Part shown: positions 7,853 through 15,883 of the stretch, piece by piece
How positions within the stretch are numbered: the stretch's first letter is position 1
Layout of the letters: every line of letters starts with the position of its first letter
Assembly (NCBI RefSeq): GCF_022844445.1
Contig: NZ_JALHLS010000008.1
Span: 1-64,000 of the forward strand
Source: Hyphomonas sp.
GTDB lineage: Bacteria; Pseudomonadota; Alphaproteobacteria; Caulobacterales; Hyphomonadaceae
DNA: 64,000 nucleotides
Direction of reading: 5' to 3'
Translations under genes and position numbers: made by a program
Notes under the pieces: generated by a model
The model's input: only the letters and a program-made list of their open reading frames with translations
The model's database searches: none
Told to the model about the DNA's origin: nothing

Positions 7853-9307
7853 TCAGCCGCGCCAGAAACGCGGCGCCAGCACCGCGAAGACCACCATAAA
7901 CTCGAGCCGGCCGAGCAGCATCGTGACCGTACAGACCCATGTCGCAAAATCGTTCAGTGATCCGAAGTTGGTGGAGGGACCAACGACAGGGCCGAGACCC
8001 GGGCCGACATTCGAAATGCAGGCAGCTGCTGCCGAGATGGCCGAGAGCGTATCGAGGCCGCTAAAGGAGAGCAGCGCTGCCGACATCATGAAGGTGACGA
8101 GGAAGAGGAACAGGAAGACCATCACGGACTGAAGCGTGTCTTCGTCGACGATGCGGCCGCCGTACCGGATAGGCGCCTTGCGGTGCGGCTGGACCATGCG
8201 CTGCGACCAGGCCATCAGCGCCTTGGCGGTGATCTCGAGCCGGAACATCTTGATGCCGCCCGCGGCTGATCCGGCGCAGCCGCCGAGGAAGGTTGCAAAC
8301 AGCATCAGCGCCGCAACCCCCGGGCCCCAGGTGTCATAGGGCTTGGTCGCAAAGCCTGTCCCGGTGATCACGGACACGACGCTGAACAGGGCGTGTGTGG
8401 CTTCTTCCCAGCGGACGGCCCAACTGGCCGAGGGCAGATGATACTCCCTGTACAGAATGACGCAAAGCGCGATGACCGCGGTCAGGGCAATAAAAAGGCG
8501 CGGTTGCGGGTCGCGCAGCAAGGGGCCCACCTGTCCCTTGAGGAACAGGAGCGCAAACAGGCTGAAAGGCATTGCGGCAGTCGACATGAAGACGATGGCC
8601 ACATAGATCGCGGGTGTGCCGTTGAATTGCGCGAAGGATGCGTCGTAGGTCGAGAAGCCGCCGGCTGAAAGGGTCGACATGGCATGATTGATCGCATCGA
8701 ACCAGTTCATGCCCGACAAGCCGTAAAGCAGCGCGCAGATCATTGAGAGGCCGACATAGGCGAAGCCGATATACGCCGCGATGTCGGACACTTTCGGCAG
8801 GAATTTCCCGGTGCGGTCGGAACTCTCGAGATTGAACAGCTGCATGCCGCCGACGCGCAGCTGGGGCAAGATCGCCACCGCCGTCACGATAATCCCGACG
8901 CCGCCGATCCAGTGCAGGATCGAGCGCCAGAGCAACAGGCCGCGCGGCATGTTTTCGAGACCGGAGAACACGGTCGCGCCCGTCGTCGTCATGCCGGAGA
9001 CGCTTTCGAAGATCGAGTCGGTGATCGAGTAACCCGAGACAAGGAAAGGGAGCGCGCCGACCAGGTTGATGACAACCCAGATGCTCACCGTCAGCAGGAA
9101 AGCCTCGCGTTGGCCGATCTGCATCGTGCCGCCGCGCGCCATCACCCAGAACAGGCTGCCGACCAGGGTGGAGATGGTGGCGGAGGCCGGGAAGACGAAG
9201 GCCATCCCGTTGCCGTCGGCGATGTCGATCAGCGCACACGGAATCATCGCTGCCGTGACCAGCAGCATCATGATACCCAGCGCGTAGATGACCGACCGCA
9301 GTTGCAT
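7853..9307 (-). CDS. trkH: TrkH family potassium uptake protein
   Basis: A 484-residue inner-membrane protein of the Trk/Ktr/HKT superfamily, the K+-translocating subunit. Selectivity-filter-like loops are visible around MTTTGATVFSG, MSTLSAGGFSTYD and FLGGCAGSAAGGIKMFR, followed by the C-terminal SNVGPGLGPVVGPS, giving the four pore loops of the family. It needs a TrkA-type NAD-binding regulator, which is not in the window. The start ATG 9307 has a weak ribosome binding site but gives the expected N-terminal helix. The stop is 3 bases from the TauE gene on the other strand. Confidence 0.92.
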   Translation of the reverse strand: MQLRSVIYALGIMMLLVTAAMIPCALIDIADGNGMAFVFPASATISTLVGSLFWVMARGGTMQIGQREAFLLTVSIWVVINLVGALPFLVSGYSITDSIFESVSGMTTTGATVFSGLENMPRGLLLWRSILHWIGGVGIIVTAVAILPQLRVGGMQLFNLESSDRTGKFLPKVSDIAAYIGFAYVGLSMICALLYGLSGMNWFDAINHAMSTLSAGGFSTYDASFAQFNGTPAIYVAIVFMSTAAMPFSLFALLFLKGQVGPLLRDPQPRLFIALTAVIALCVILYREYHLPSASWAVRWEEATHALFSVVSVITGTGFATKPYDTWGPGVAALMLFATFLGGCAGSAAGGIKMFRLEITAKALMAWSQRMVQPHRKAPIRYGGRIVDEDTLQSVMVFLFLFLVTFMMSAALLSFSGLDTLSAISAAAACISNVGPGLGPVVGPSTNFGSLNDFATWVCTVTMLLGRLEFMVVFAVLAPRFWRG

Positions 9308-9454
9308 TCGCAGGCAGCTTAGGCCGGAAACCCTGCAAAGGTGTCAATGCTGCACAACCGGGGGGCGGTGTCCGCCGGTTGACCCATGGGCAGGGCGGGG
9401 GGTAGAGCGGCGCCAGATCGTTTCATTTGCAACCCTTTTTCCTGAGTCGCGCCG

Positions 9455-10504
9455 ATGTTTGACCACCCCTCGTTTGACGGCCACGAAGGCGTGCACGCCT
9501 TTCACGATGCCGCCACCGGCCTGAAATGCGTGATTGCGGTGCATTCCACGGCGCTCGGGCCAGCCGCGGGGGGCTGCCGGATGTGGAACTACACGACCGG
9601 CGACGCGCTGCTGACCGACGTGCTGCGCCTGTCGCAGGGCATGAGCTACAAGAATGCAATGGCCGGGATCCCGCTGGGCGGCGGCAAGGCTGTGATCTGG
9701 GGCGACCCGAAATCCGCCAAGTCGCCGGATCTGTTCCGCGCGTTTGGCCGCGCCGTCGAAAGCCTGCAGGGACGCTACTATACGGCAGAGGATGTCGGCG
9801 TGGACGTCTCCGACATGGCGGTCGTGCGCCAGCAGACACGGTTCGTGGCGGGGCTCGATGAAGGCGCAGCGGCAAGCGGCGATCCCTCGCCGGTGACCGC
9901 CAAGGGCGTCTTTCTGGGTATCCGCGAAGTGGCGCGGCGCCAGTTCGGCACGGACGACCTCAACGGCCGTACGATTGCCGTGCAGGGTGTTGGCTCGGTT
10001 GGCGGCTATACCTGCGATCATCTCGCGGCGGCGGGCGCGAAGCTCATCATCACGGACATTGACCACGAAGCGCTCGCGGCCGTCTCGAAGCGGACCGGCG
10101 CAACTATTGTGGCACCTAATGACATCTATGATGTCGAGGCCGACATTTTCTCCCCGAATGCGCTCGGCGCCATCATCAACGAGAAAACGCTCGTCCGGCT
10201 CAAGGTGAAGGGCATTGCAGGCGGCGCCAATAACCAGCTGGTCGTGCCCGAAATGGGCGAGTTCCTGAGGCGGAAAGGCATTCTCTATGCGCCGGACTAT
10301 GTGATTAACGGCGGCGGAATCATCAACGTGGCTGCCGAGATCTCCGGCACGTATTCGCGCGAATGGGTGGAGGGGACGCTCTCCCGCCTGATCGAAACGC
10401 TTGGCGAAGTGCTGGATGAAGCGTTGCAAAGCAATCAGCCTACGAACTATGTGGCGGACCGTATTGCCCGCGCCCGTATAGCCGCAGCGCGTCCGGCTAG
10501 GTAG
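9455..10504 (+). CDS. Leucine dehydrogenase-type Glu/Leu/Phe/Val dehydrogenase
   Basis: A 349-residue NAD-dependent amino-acid dehydrogenase that oxidatively deaminates branched-chain or aromatic amino acids. The catalytic lysine region is MSYKNAMAGIPLGGGKAVI, with the substrate-binding loop in AEDVGVDVSDM. The NAD-binding Rossmann motif is AVQGVGSVGGY, and the family block AGGANNQL lies near residue 255. Length is close to Bacillus LeuDH (about 364). Specificity (Leu, Val or Phe) is not resolved. It is divergent from trkH across a 147-base gap. Confidence 0.88.
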   Translation: MFDHPSFDGHEGVHAFHDAATGLKCVIAVHSTALGPAAGGCRMWNYTTGDALLTDVLRLSQGMSYKNAMAGIPLGGGKAVIWGDPKSAKSPDLFRAFGRAVESLQGRYYTAEDVGVDVSDMAVVRQQTRFVAGLDEGAAASGDPSPVTAKGVFLGIREVARRQFGTDDLNGRTIAVQGVGSVGGYTCDHLAAAGAKLIITDIDHEALAAVSKRTGATIVAPNDIYDVEADIFSPNALGAIINEKTLVRLKVKGIAGGANNQLVVPEMGEFLRRKGILYAPDYVINGGGIINVAAEISGTYSREWVEGTLSRLIETLGEVLDEALQSNQPTNYVADRIARARIAAARPAR

Positions 10505-10580
10505 ATCTCCTTAGTCCGGCTTCTGCCGCGCAATGGTAGAAACCAGGCAACGGCTCAAGAAGGGCTGAAGGAGGTCTGCC

Positions 10581-11414
10581 ATGTCGATTGTCGCCGTGCT
10601 CCAGGGATCATCCGAAACTGATACCCTGACCACTCTGTCCGCGCTGGCCATGGCGCGCCACCTGAATGTGCCGCTGATCGGTCTGTGCGCCCTGCCGGAC
10701 CCGCAATCGGCGCTGATGGTGGTCTCCACGCCCGAGTCTGCGGGCCTGTCTGCAGCGGCGGTGACGAGCATCATTGAAATGCAGAAAGACCTGCTTGCGG
10801 CCGCAAAAGGCGCGTTCCGGGATGTGACGGGCGCGGGCGCGCACGGCATAGACTGCAATTTCGTGCATCAGGTCGGCACTGCAGAAGCCGCTGCAGCCAG
10901 CGCAGCAACGCTCGCGGACGCCATCGTGTTTCCTCGCGGCGCTGCCAGGAATGCGGAACCGCTATCCCTGGCGTTTGATCATGTGATGATGGATGCACGC
11001 CTGCCGGTCGTGCTGGCGGGAAACAAGCCGTTCGCGCCCGGCCCTGTCGTTATCGGATGGGACGGATCGAATGGCGCCTCGCGCGCCGTACGGTTCCATC
11101 TGCCGCTGATCACGGCCTTCGGCGAAGTGATCATCGCGCAGAACAGCAAGGATGCCGAGCGTGATGGCGCCCGGCCCAGCTCGGCGCCAGGATCGCTTGC
11201 CGACTGGCTCAAGCGGCGCGGCACGAAGGCGCGCACCGAAAGCCTTGAAGGTGAAGTGGCAAGCGCTTTGCTCGCGCTCGCCTCCGGCACCGGCGCCACA
11301 ATGCTTGTCGCAGGCGCCTATGGCCACTCCCGTATCGGCGAGCGCCTGTTCGGCGGCACCAGCCGCAGGCTGTTGCACGCCGAAGACGCGCCCGCTCTCG
11401 CCCTTTCCCGCTAG
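10581..11414 (+). CDS. Universal stress protein (UspA family)
   Basis: A 277-residue protein long enough for two Usp domains. The C-terminal domain has the ATP-binding signature of the ATP-type Usps, GAYGHSRIGERLFGGTSRRLL (about residues 245-265; G-x2-G-x9-G-S/T pattern). The N-terminal domain lacks an obvious version of it. A strong Shine-Dalgarno (AAGGAGGT) precedes ATG 10581. It probably has a cytoplasmic stress-adaptation role. The following 122-residue gene starts 18 bases later and is likely cotranscribed. Confidence 0.85.
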   Translation: MSIVAVLQGSSETDTLTTLSALAMARHLNVPLIGLCALPDPQSALMVVSTPESAGLSAAAVTSIIEMQKDLLAAAKGAFRDVTGAGAHGIDCNFVHQVGTAEAAAASAATLADAIVFPRGAARNAEPLSLAFDHVMMDARLPVVLAGNKPFAPGPVVIGWDGSNGASRAVRFHLPLITAFGEVIIAQNSKDAERDGARPSSAPGSLADWLKRRGTKARTESLEGEVASALLALASGTGATMLVAGAYGHSRIGERLFGGTSRRLLHAEDAPALALSR

Positions 11415-11432
11415 ATCATCCGGAGACGGAAC

Positions 11433-11801
11433 ATGTCACTTCGCCGCATAACCCTACAGCTTGCCCGGAATCCCGGCCTCCCCGCCGGTGACCCCGAACA
11501 GGGCTACCTGATCATCGCGCCTATCGGCGAGGAAGGCCAGCTTGACGTTGATGCCTGGCGTGCCAACCGCAAGGCCTGCCGCGTCTACCGCTTCCATCCG
11601 GATCCGGCTGAAGCCGCCGATGGCTGGCTGACCCACCGGGGGCAGAACTGGTTCTTCCACTATGATGAAGAGTCAGAAGGCGATGACGAAGCCGCCTTCC
11701 GCTTCGGTGCGCACCTGTTCCGCGAAGGCGAATACATCACCATCCGCCACGCTGATGGAAACGCCCAGACCTACAAGGTCACGGACATCGCGCCGGTTTA
11801 A
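11433..11801 (+). CDS. Conserved hypothetical protein
   Basis: A 122-residue soluble protein, acidic, with compact beta-type segments: GYLIIAPIGEEGQLD, AWRANRKACRVYRF, LTHRGQNWFFHYD, FRFGAHLFREGEYITI. From memory, proteins of this shape (start LxLAR...P..P.G....GY, then a GxxWxFxYD block and a YITI block) are widespread in alphaproteobacteria and remain uncharacterised. ATG 11433 follows CGGAGACGGA. It sits 18 bases behind the universal stress protein gene, implying an operon. Its stop codon is part of the perfect palindrome at 11798-11817. Confidence 0.75.
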   Translation: MSLRRITLQLARNPGLPAGDPEQGYLIIAPIGEEGQLDVDAWRANRKACRVYRFHPDPAEAADGWLTHRGQNWFFHYDEESEGDDEAAFRFGAHLFREGEYITIRHADGNAQTYKVTDIAPV

Positions 11802-11817
11802 TCCGCAAGCGGATTAA
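11798..11817. repeat. Palindrome between convergent genes
   Basis: TTAATCCGC-AA-GCGGATTAA: two perfect 9-base arms around a 2-base centre, overlapping the stop codon of the 122-residue gene and 34 bases from the stop of the convergent gene. It may act as a bidirectional 3' end hairpin, but it lacks a T-run. Confidence 0.45.
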
Positions 11818-11850
11818 CATTGCACCGACAGCGCCGATCAGCGCTGCGAG

Positions 11851-13071
11851 CTAATTCCAGGGATTGAATCGCCGCGGATTAGCGGGCTCATGCGCTGGCG
11901 CCGGGCTGTCTGTGGGCAGGTCCAGCGGATCAGTTCTCGGGGTCGCCGGCGGATAGGCTTCCGATGCAGACAGGGTGTCCATCTCGTCCGGCGTGATGTC
12001 CGGCAGGTCAAGCGTGCCGTCGATGACGATGCGCTTCGGGGCCTCTTCTGCCGCCTGCGGCGCCGGATCGGGCGCGCTGGTGGAGGGATGCGACGGTGTT
12101 CCCGCGCGCTGGGCCGCACCAAGACCAAACCCGAAGGGAATGGACGACAGCGAGATCGGCTGGGCGAGCGTCGGCACGGTTGGCGCATGCCCGGACGCCG
12201 GTTCCGGCTGGGCCTCGGGCGCAGGTTCCGGGGCGGCTTCCACAGCCTGAATTTCTTCCACCGGCTGGGGTTGGGGCTCCGGCGCAGCTACGGGTTCCGG
12301 TTCTGGCGCGGCGGCTTGCGGTACCGGCTCAGGCGCGGACACGGGCTCCGGTTCCGTCGCCGTCTGGGTGAAGGCGCCAAAGGTGCCGAATGAGCCGGGC
12401 TCCTGCGTCAGCGGAAGGACTTCGACGGATGGTGCAGGCGCTTCCGCGGCCGCTTCAAATACTGGCTCGGGTTCTGCAACGGGCTCCGGCTCGGGTGGCA
12501 GTGCCGCAATCACAGGCTCCGGATCCGGCTGCGGGGCAGGTTCGGGCGCGGCCGGCACCACTTCTGCGGCCGCCGCCTCGGGCGGAGCAGCGTTGATCTG
12601 GTCGGCGAGCGTGGCGACAGCAGCGGTGATCGCTGTCTCACTCTCGATGGCCGTCGTCTCGTCCGTGGTCGCGTCCGGCGCGTCGATCAGCACCACTCCC
12701 GGCGCGGCGGCGGCGGGAGCAGCTGCCGCATCGGGTTCGACCGAGTCGAGCCCTGCAAGCAGGGTGCGGATCGCCTTTTCCGTGCCGCGCGCATGACGGG
12801 AGGCTTCGCGGTAAAGCTCGGCCACGAACTTCGCGTAAGGGCGGCCGTGCGTGTCCGTCTCGTCGGCAAACTCTTCCGGGCGGCAGGTTTCGATCTCGCG
12901 TCCCAGTGCGTCGGTCAACAGCACAGTATGCGGCTCCGATGTAATCACCACGCGGTAGCCTTCGGTATCGTGCACCACCGACGCACTTTCACCCTCGGTC
13001 CAGGTCACGCGTTGCTTGCGCGTCATTTCGCTCAGCTTGTCGATGAGGCGCTTGGTGGAGGGATGCAGCAT
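11851..13071 (-). CDS. Pro/Glu/Ala-rich protein with a short folded N-terminus
   Basis: About 406 residues. The first roughly 115 residues are ordinary folded sequence (HPSTKRLIDKLSEMTRKQRV, WTEGESASVVHDTEGYRVVI, AKFVAELYREASRHARG). The remainder is a long low-complexity region of repeated PEP, EPEPV and AAPEP units that is surely disordered and extended. A short hydrophobic island (PISLSSIPFGFGLG) occurs near the end. The start at ATG 13071 has AAGGAAAG ten bases upstream; the longer frame from 13158 lacks a usable site. Function is unknown. PEP-rich linkers can span periplasm or connect complexes, but no signal peptide or membrane helix is visible. Confidence 0.65.
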   Translation of the reverse strand: MLHPSTKRLIDKLSEMTRKQRVTWTEGESASVVHDTEGYRVVITSEPHTVLLTDALGREIETCRPEEFADETDTHGRPYAKFVAELYREASRHARGTEKAIRTLLAGLDSVEPDAAAAPAAAAPGVVLIDAPDATTDETTAIESETAITAAVATLADQINAAPPEAAAAEVVPAAPEPAPQPDPEPVIAALPPEPEPVAEPEPVFEAAAEAPAPSVEVLPLTQEPGSFGTFGAFTQTATEPEPVSAPEPVPQAAAPEPEPVAAPEPQPQPVEEIQAVEAAPEPAPEAQPEPASGHAPTVPTLAQPISLSSIPFGFGLGAAQRAGTPSHPSTSAPDPAPQAAEEAPKRIVIDGTLDLPDITPDEMDTLSASEAYPPATPRTDPLDLPTDSPAPAHEPANPRRFNPWN

Positions 13072-13197
13072 CGCGGCGTGCTTTCCTTGTTGGGCCAAGA
13101 ATGACTTCAGCGTCAGGTTAGCCCGCCCCGCTGCAATATTCAAACCATTGAAACGCATTCCTGCGCACCGGCGGCCCGTCTGCTGGCCAACGGCAGG

Positions 13198-13707
13198 TCA
13201 CGGACCGGCTGACAGCGGTACATAGGCGATCTGGTCCAGCACGGGGTCATCCCCTGTGGCGGGAAAGTCCAATCTGAGCGTTCCGCCGGGAAGGGGAAGT
13301 TCGCAGCTGAAGTCTGCACAGCTGATGCCCGGACGTTCCAGCAGCGCGCTGTAGGACGTCACGCCGATCCGGAGTTCCAGTCCTCCGGAAGAAGGCGGAA
13401 GGACCGCGCTGACCGAGCCGACGAAACCCCGTGTCCAGTCTGGTGACACGACAAACAGCGTGTCGGTGCTGCCCGGCGCTCGTACATGGAAAACTGGCTC
13501 GCCCCCGTTTGGCGAAGACACGACTTCAAATCCCTCGAAGGCGCGCTCGACGGCGGGCAGGGTAAACGGCACCTGCCCGTCGAGGCCGCTGATCCCGTCA
13601 GACCCGAAGGTGAGCGAAGCTTCAGCGCCTGGCTGCGCTGCGGGCGGTTCCGGCTGCGTGCAGCCGGCGGTGAACAGGAGCGCGGCGAGGATCAGGGGCG
13701 TTCTCAA
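13198..13707 (-). CDS. Small lipoprotein, unknown function
   Basis: A 169-residue lipoprotein if translation starts at TTG 13707, which has GGAG 8 bases upstream and gives a perfect signal (RTPLILAALLFTAGC, lipid Cys16). Starts further upstream would run antiparallel to a signal peptide and overlap the preceding gene in another frame. The mature part is beta-rich, with two cysteines (CADFSC) that could form a disulfide. The stop of the upstream redoxin gene is 4 bases before this start, so the two are probably translated together. No family recognised. Confidence 0.6.
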   Translation of the reverse strand: MRTPLILAALLFTAGCTQPEPPAAQPGAEASLTFGSDGISGLDGQVPFTLPAVERAFEGFEVVSSPNGGEPVFHVRAPGSTDTLFVVSPDWTRGFVGSVSAVLPPSSGGLELRIGVTSYSALLERPGISCADFSCELPLPGGTLRLDFPATGDDPVLDQIAYVPLSAGP

Positions 13708-13711
13708 AGGG

Positions 13712-14383
13712 TCACTCCGCGCCGGAAGGCTCCGAGGCGGGCAGGTCGCGCACCGCCTTGCGGGTCTCCGCCACATTCTTGATGTAGGTCTTCACGGGCT
13801 GGTCCTTGTCGACCGACAGGTCGGTCTGGAAGCTGCGCACAATGCCGTCCGGCGACACGAGCAGGTAAGAGGGCGTCCAGTTGATCTTCAGCGTTTCCCG
13901 GACGCTGCCCTCGGTGTCGAGCACGACGGGCAATGTGTAGCCGGCAGATTCGAAATAGGCCTCGAGCGAGCCGAAATTGCCAAACGGCTTGTCCCGGTAC
14001 TCGCTGCCGGGCGCCGCGGGGACGTGGATGGAGATGAAATCGAGATCGGGATCCTGCTCGACTGCACGGTTCAGCGCGGCGGTGTAGGGACCATCGGTGC
14101 GTGAGTCGCCGCACCAGGCACCCCAGACGGCAATCACTGTCCATTGGTTGAGGGCGGCCGAATCGAATGTGCCGCCACCTGCCCTGGGCGCCGTGAAAGA
14201 GGGGAGTTTCTGACCGGTCAGCGCATACTCCGTTGGGCGGCTTTCGCCCTCCGGCGCAGCTACTGGCGCGGCTGCCGGTTCATGCGCCGCGACGATCGCT
14301 GTTGCGGCCTCCGGCGTTTCGGCGGCGTTGCTGCAGGCGGCCGTCAGGGCGAGGGCAGTCAGGGCGGCAAACAGGTGTTTCAT
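13712..14383 (-). CDS. Thioredoxin-like (redoxin/TlpA-type) lipoprotein with WCGDS active site
   Basis: A 223-residue lipoprotein (lipobox LTAAC, Cys17) with a thioredoxin-fold domain from about residue 50. The sequence VIAVWGAWCGDSRTDGPY aligns with the TlpA/ResA/AhpC-TSA strand-loop-helix, but the usual WCxxC is WCGDS: Cys91 is present and the second cysteine is replaced by Ser94. The domain ends with an SPDGIVRSF beta-hairpin typical of redoxins. It may act as a peroxidase-like or disulfide-binding protein rather than a dithiol reductase. The start at ATG 14383 is chosen because it begins the signal peptide. It is followed closely by a second lipoprotein. Confidence 0.75.
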   Translation of the reverse strand: MKHLFAALTALALTAACSNAAETPEAATAIVAAHEPAAAPVAAPEGESRPTEYALTGQKLPSFTAPRAGGGTFDSAALNQWTVIAVWGAWCGDSRTDGPYTAALNRAVEQDPDLDFISIHVPAAPGSEYRDKPFGNFGSLEAYFESAGYTLPVVLDTEGSVRETLKINWTPSYLLVSPDGIVRSFQTDLSVDKDQPVKTYIKNVAETRKAVRDLPASEPSGAE

Positions 14384-14460
14384 CGCAGGGGGGCTCCGGG
14401 GATCATACCACCGTGTTACATGTTCCTGCGGCATGTTGAAGGCACGCCCTTGCCGCGCAA

Positions 14461-14492
14461 AAGAAAAGGGCGGCCTCGCAGGCCGCCCTTTC
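14461..14492 (-). terminator. Rho-independent terminator of the thiolase gene
   Basis: On the minus strand an 8-bp GC stem (GGGCGGCC / GGCCGCCC, 14469-14476 with 14482-14489, 5-base loop) is followed by TTTTCTTT. It lies 26 bases past the stop of the acyltransferase gene. Confidence 0.85.
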
Positions 14493-14517
14493 CCTCAATC
14501 GCGAACGCGAAATTCGA

Positions 14518-15726
14518 TCAGTTGTAGATCTCGAACAGGCCGGCTGCGCCCATGCCGCCGCCGATGCACATGGTGACCACGCCCCACTTCGCCTTGCGAC
14601 GCTGGCCTTCAAGCAGGATCGAGCCGGTGCAGCGTGCCCCGGTCATGCCGAACGGGTGGCCGATCGAGATCGAGCCGCCGTTGACGTTGTACTTCGCCGG
14701 GTCGATGCCGAGACGGTCACGCGAGTAGAGGCACTGCGACGCGAAGGCTTCGTTCAGTTCCCACAGGTCGATGTCGTCCACTTTCAGGCCATGACGCTCA
14801 AGCAGGCGCGGCACGGCGAAGACCGGGCCGATACCCATTTCGTCCGGGTCGCAACCGGCAACGTTGAAACCGGCGAAGCGTCCGAGCGGCTTCAGGCCGC
14901 GCTTGGCAGCTTCCTTGGCTTCCATGACCAGCACGGCGGCGGCGCCGTCCGACAGCTGCGAGGCGTTGCCGGCAGTGACGTACTTGCCCTGCTTGACGAC
15001 CATGCCGCCCCCGAACACCGGCGGAAGGCCGGCAAGGCTTTCATAGGTCGTTCCCGGACGGTTGCAGTCGTCCTTGTCGGCGACGACGTCCTGGAAGGTT
15101 TCTTCCTTGGTTTCCTTGTTGACCAGCTTCATGCGGGTTTTCAGCGGCACGATTTCCTGTGCCATATAGCCCTTCTGCTGGAACTCGGCCGTGCGGCGCT
15201 GGCTCTCGGCAGAATACTGGTCCTGATATTCGCGGCTGACATTGTAGCGCTCGGCGACAATCTCGGCGGTCTCGATCATTGTCATCCAGATGGCCGGCCA
15301 GGTTTTGGCCAGTTCCGGTTCGAAATACTTGTAGCGGTTGGTCTGGCCCGAGCCCTGGACGAGGCTGATGCTTTCCACGCCGCCGCCGACGGTGACGGCA
15401 GCGCCTTCGTGGATCACGGTGTGGGCGGCGTTGGCGATGGCCTGCAGGCCCGAAGAGCAGAAGCGGTTGATCGTGGCGCCCGAAACGCTGGAGGGGCAAC
15501 CGGCGGCAAGGGCTGCGTTGCGTGCAACGTTGTGTCCGGTAGCGCCTTCCGGCGCGGCGCAGCCGAGGAACACGTCTTCAACGGCAGCGGCTTCGACGCC
15601 GGCGCGCTCGAGCGCGCCCTTGATGGCGTGACCGGCCATGGTGATGCCATGGGTGTCATTCAGGGCGCCGCGGCCCGCTTTTGTAAGGGCAGTACGGGCA
15701 GTAGAGACGATAACGGCTTCGCGCAT
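14518..15726 (-). CDS. Acetyl-CoA C-acyltransferase (thiolase)
   Basis: A 402-residue thiolase catalysing the CoA-dependent cleavage or Claisen condensation of 3-ketoacyl-CoA in fatty-acid beta-oxidation. The nucleophile is in INRFCSSGLQ (Cys90), the catalytic His in SIGHPFGMTG (His357), and the second Cys in CIGGGMGAAG (Cys387). Length is typical for the family. The start ATG 15726 has GGAGGAA 4 bases upstream in GCCGGAGGAAGCC. It stands alone between its own terminator and the pckA terminator. Whether it is a FadA-type beta-oxidation enzyme or another degradative thiolase cannot be settled here. Confidence 0.93.
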   Translation of the reverse strand: MREAVIVSTARTALTKAGRGALNDTHGITMAGHAIKGALERAGVEAAAVEDVFLGCAAPEGATGHNVARNAALAAGCPSSVSGATINRFCSSGLQAIANAAHTVIHEGAAVTVGGGVESISLVQGSGQTNRYKYFEPELAKTWPAIWMTMIETAEIVAERYNVSREYQDQYSAESQRRTAEFQQKGYMAQEIVPLKTRMKLVNKETKEETFQDVVADKDDCNRPGTTYESLAGLPPVFGGGMVVKQGKYVTAGNASQLSDGAAAVLVMEAKEAAKRGLKPLGRFAGFNVAGCDPDEMGIGPVFAVPRLLERHGLKVDDIDLWELNEAFASQCLYSRDRLGIDPAKYNVNGGSISIGHPFGMTGARCTGSILLEGQRRKAKWGVVTMCIGGGMGAAGLFEIYN

Positions 15727-15827
15727 GGCTTCCTCCGGTTTGTGTTGGCGTGTTGTTGCGGCGCACCGTAACGATTGCCTCCGGCGAGCGCCAGACTTCC
15801 CTTAACGTCAAGGGAGGCTTTAGGGAC

Positions 15828-15860
15828 AAAAAAAGCCCGCCCGATTCTCTCCGGGCGGGC
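15828..15860 (-). terminator. Rho-independent terminator of pckA
   Basis: Minus-strand stem GCCCGCCCG / CGGGCGGGC (15835-15843 with 15852-15860, 8-base loop) followed by a run of seven T. It starts 24 bases after the pckA stop. Confidence 0.9.
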
Positions 15861-15883
15861 TCTCGATCGGCGTTTCTTCCCCG

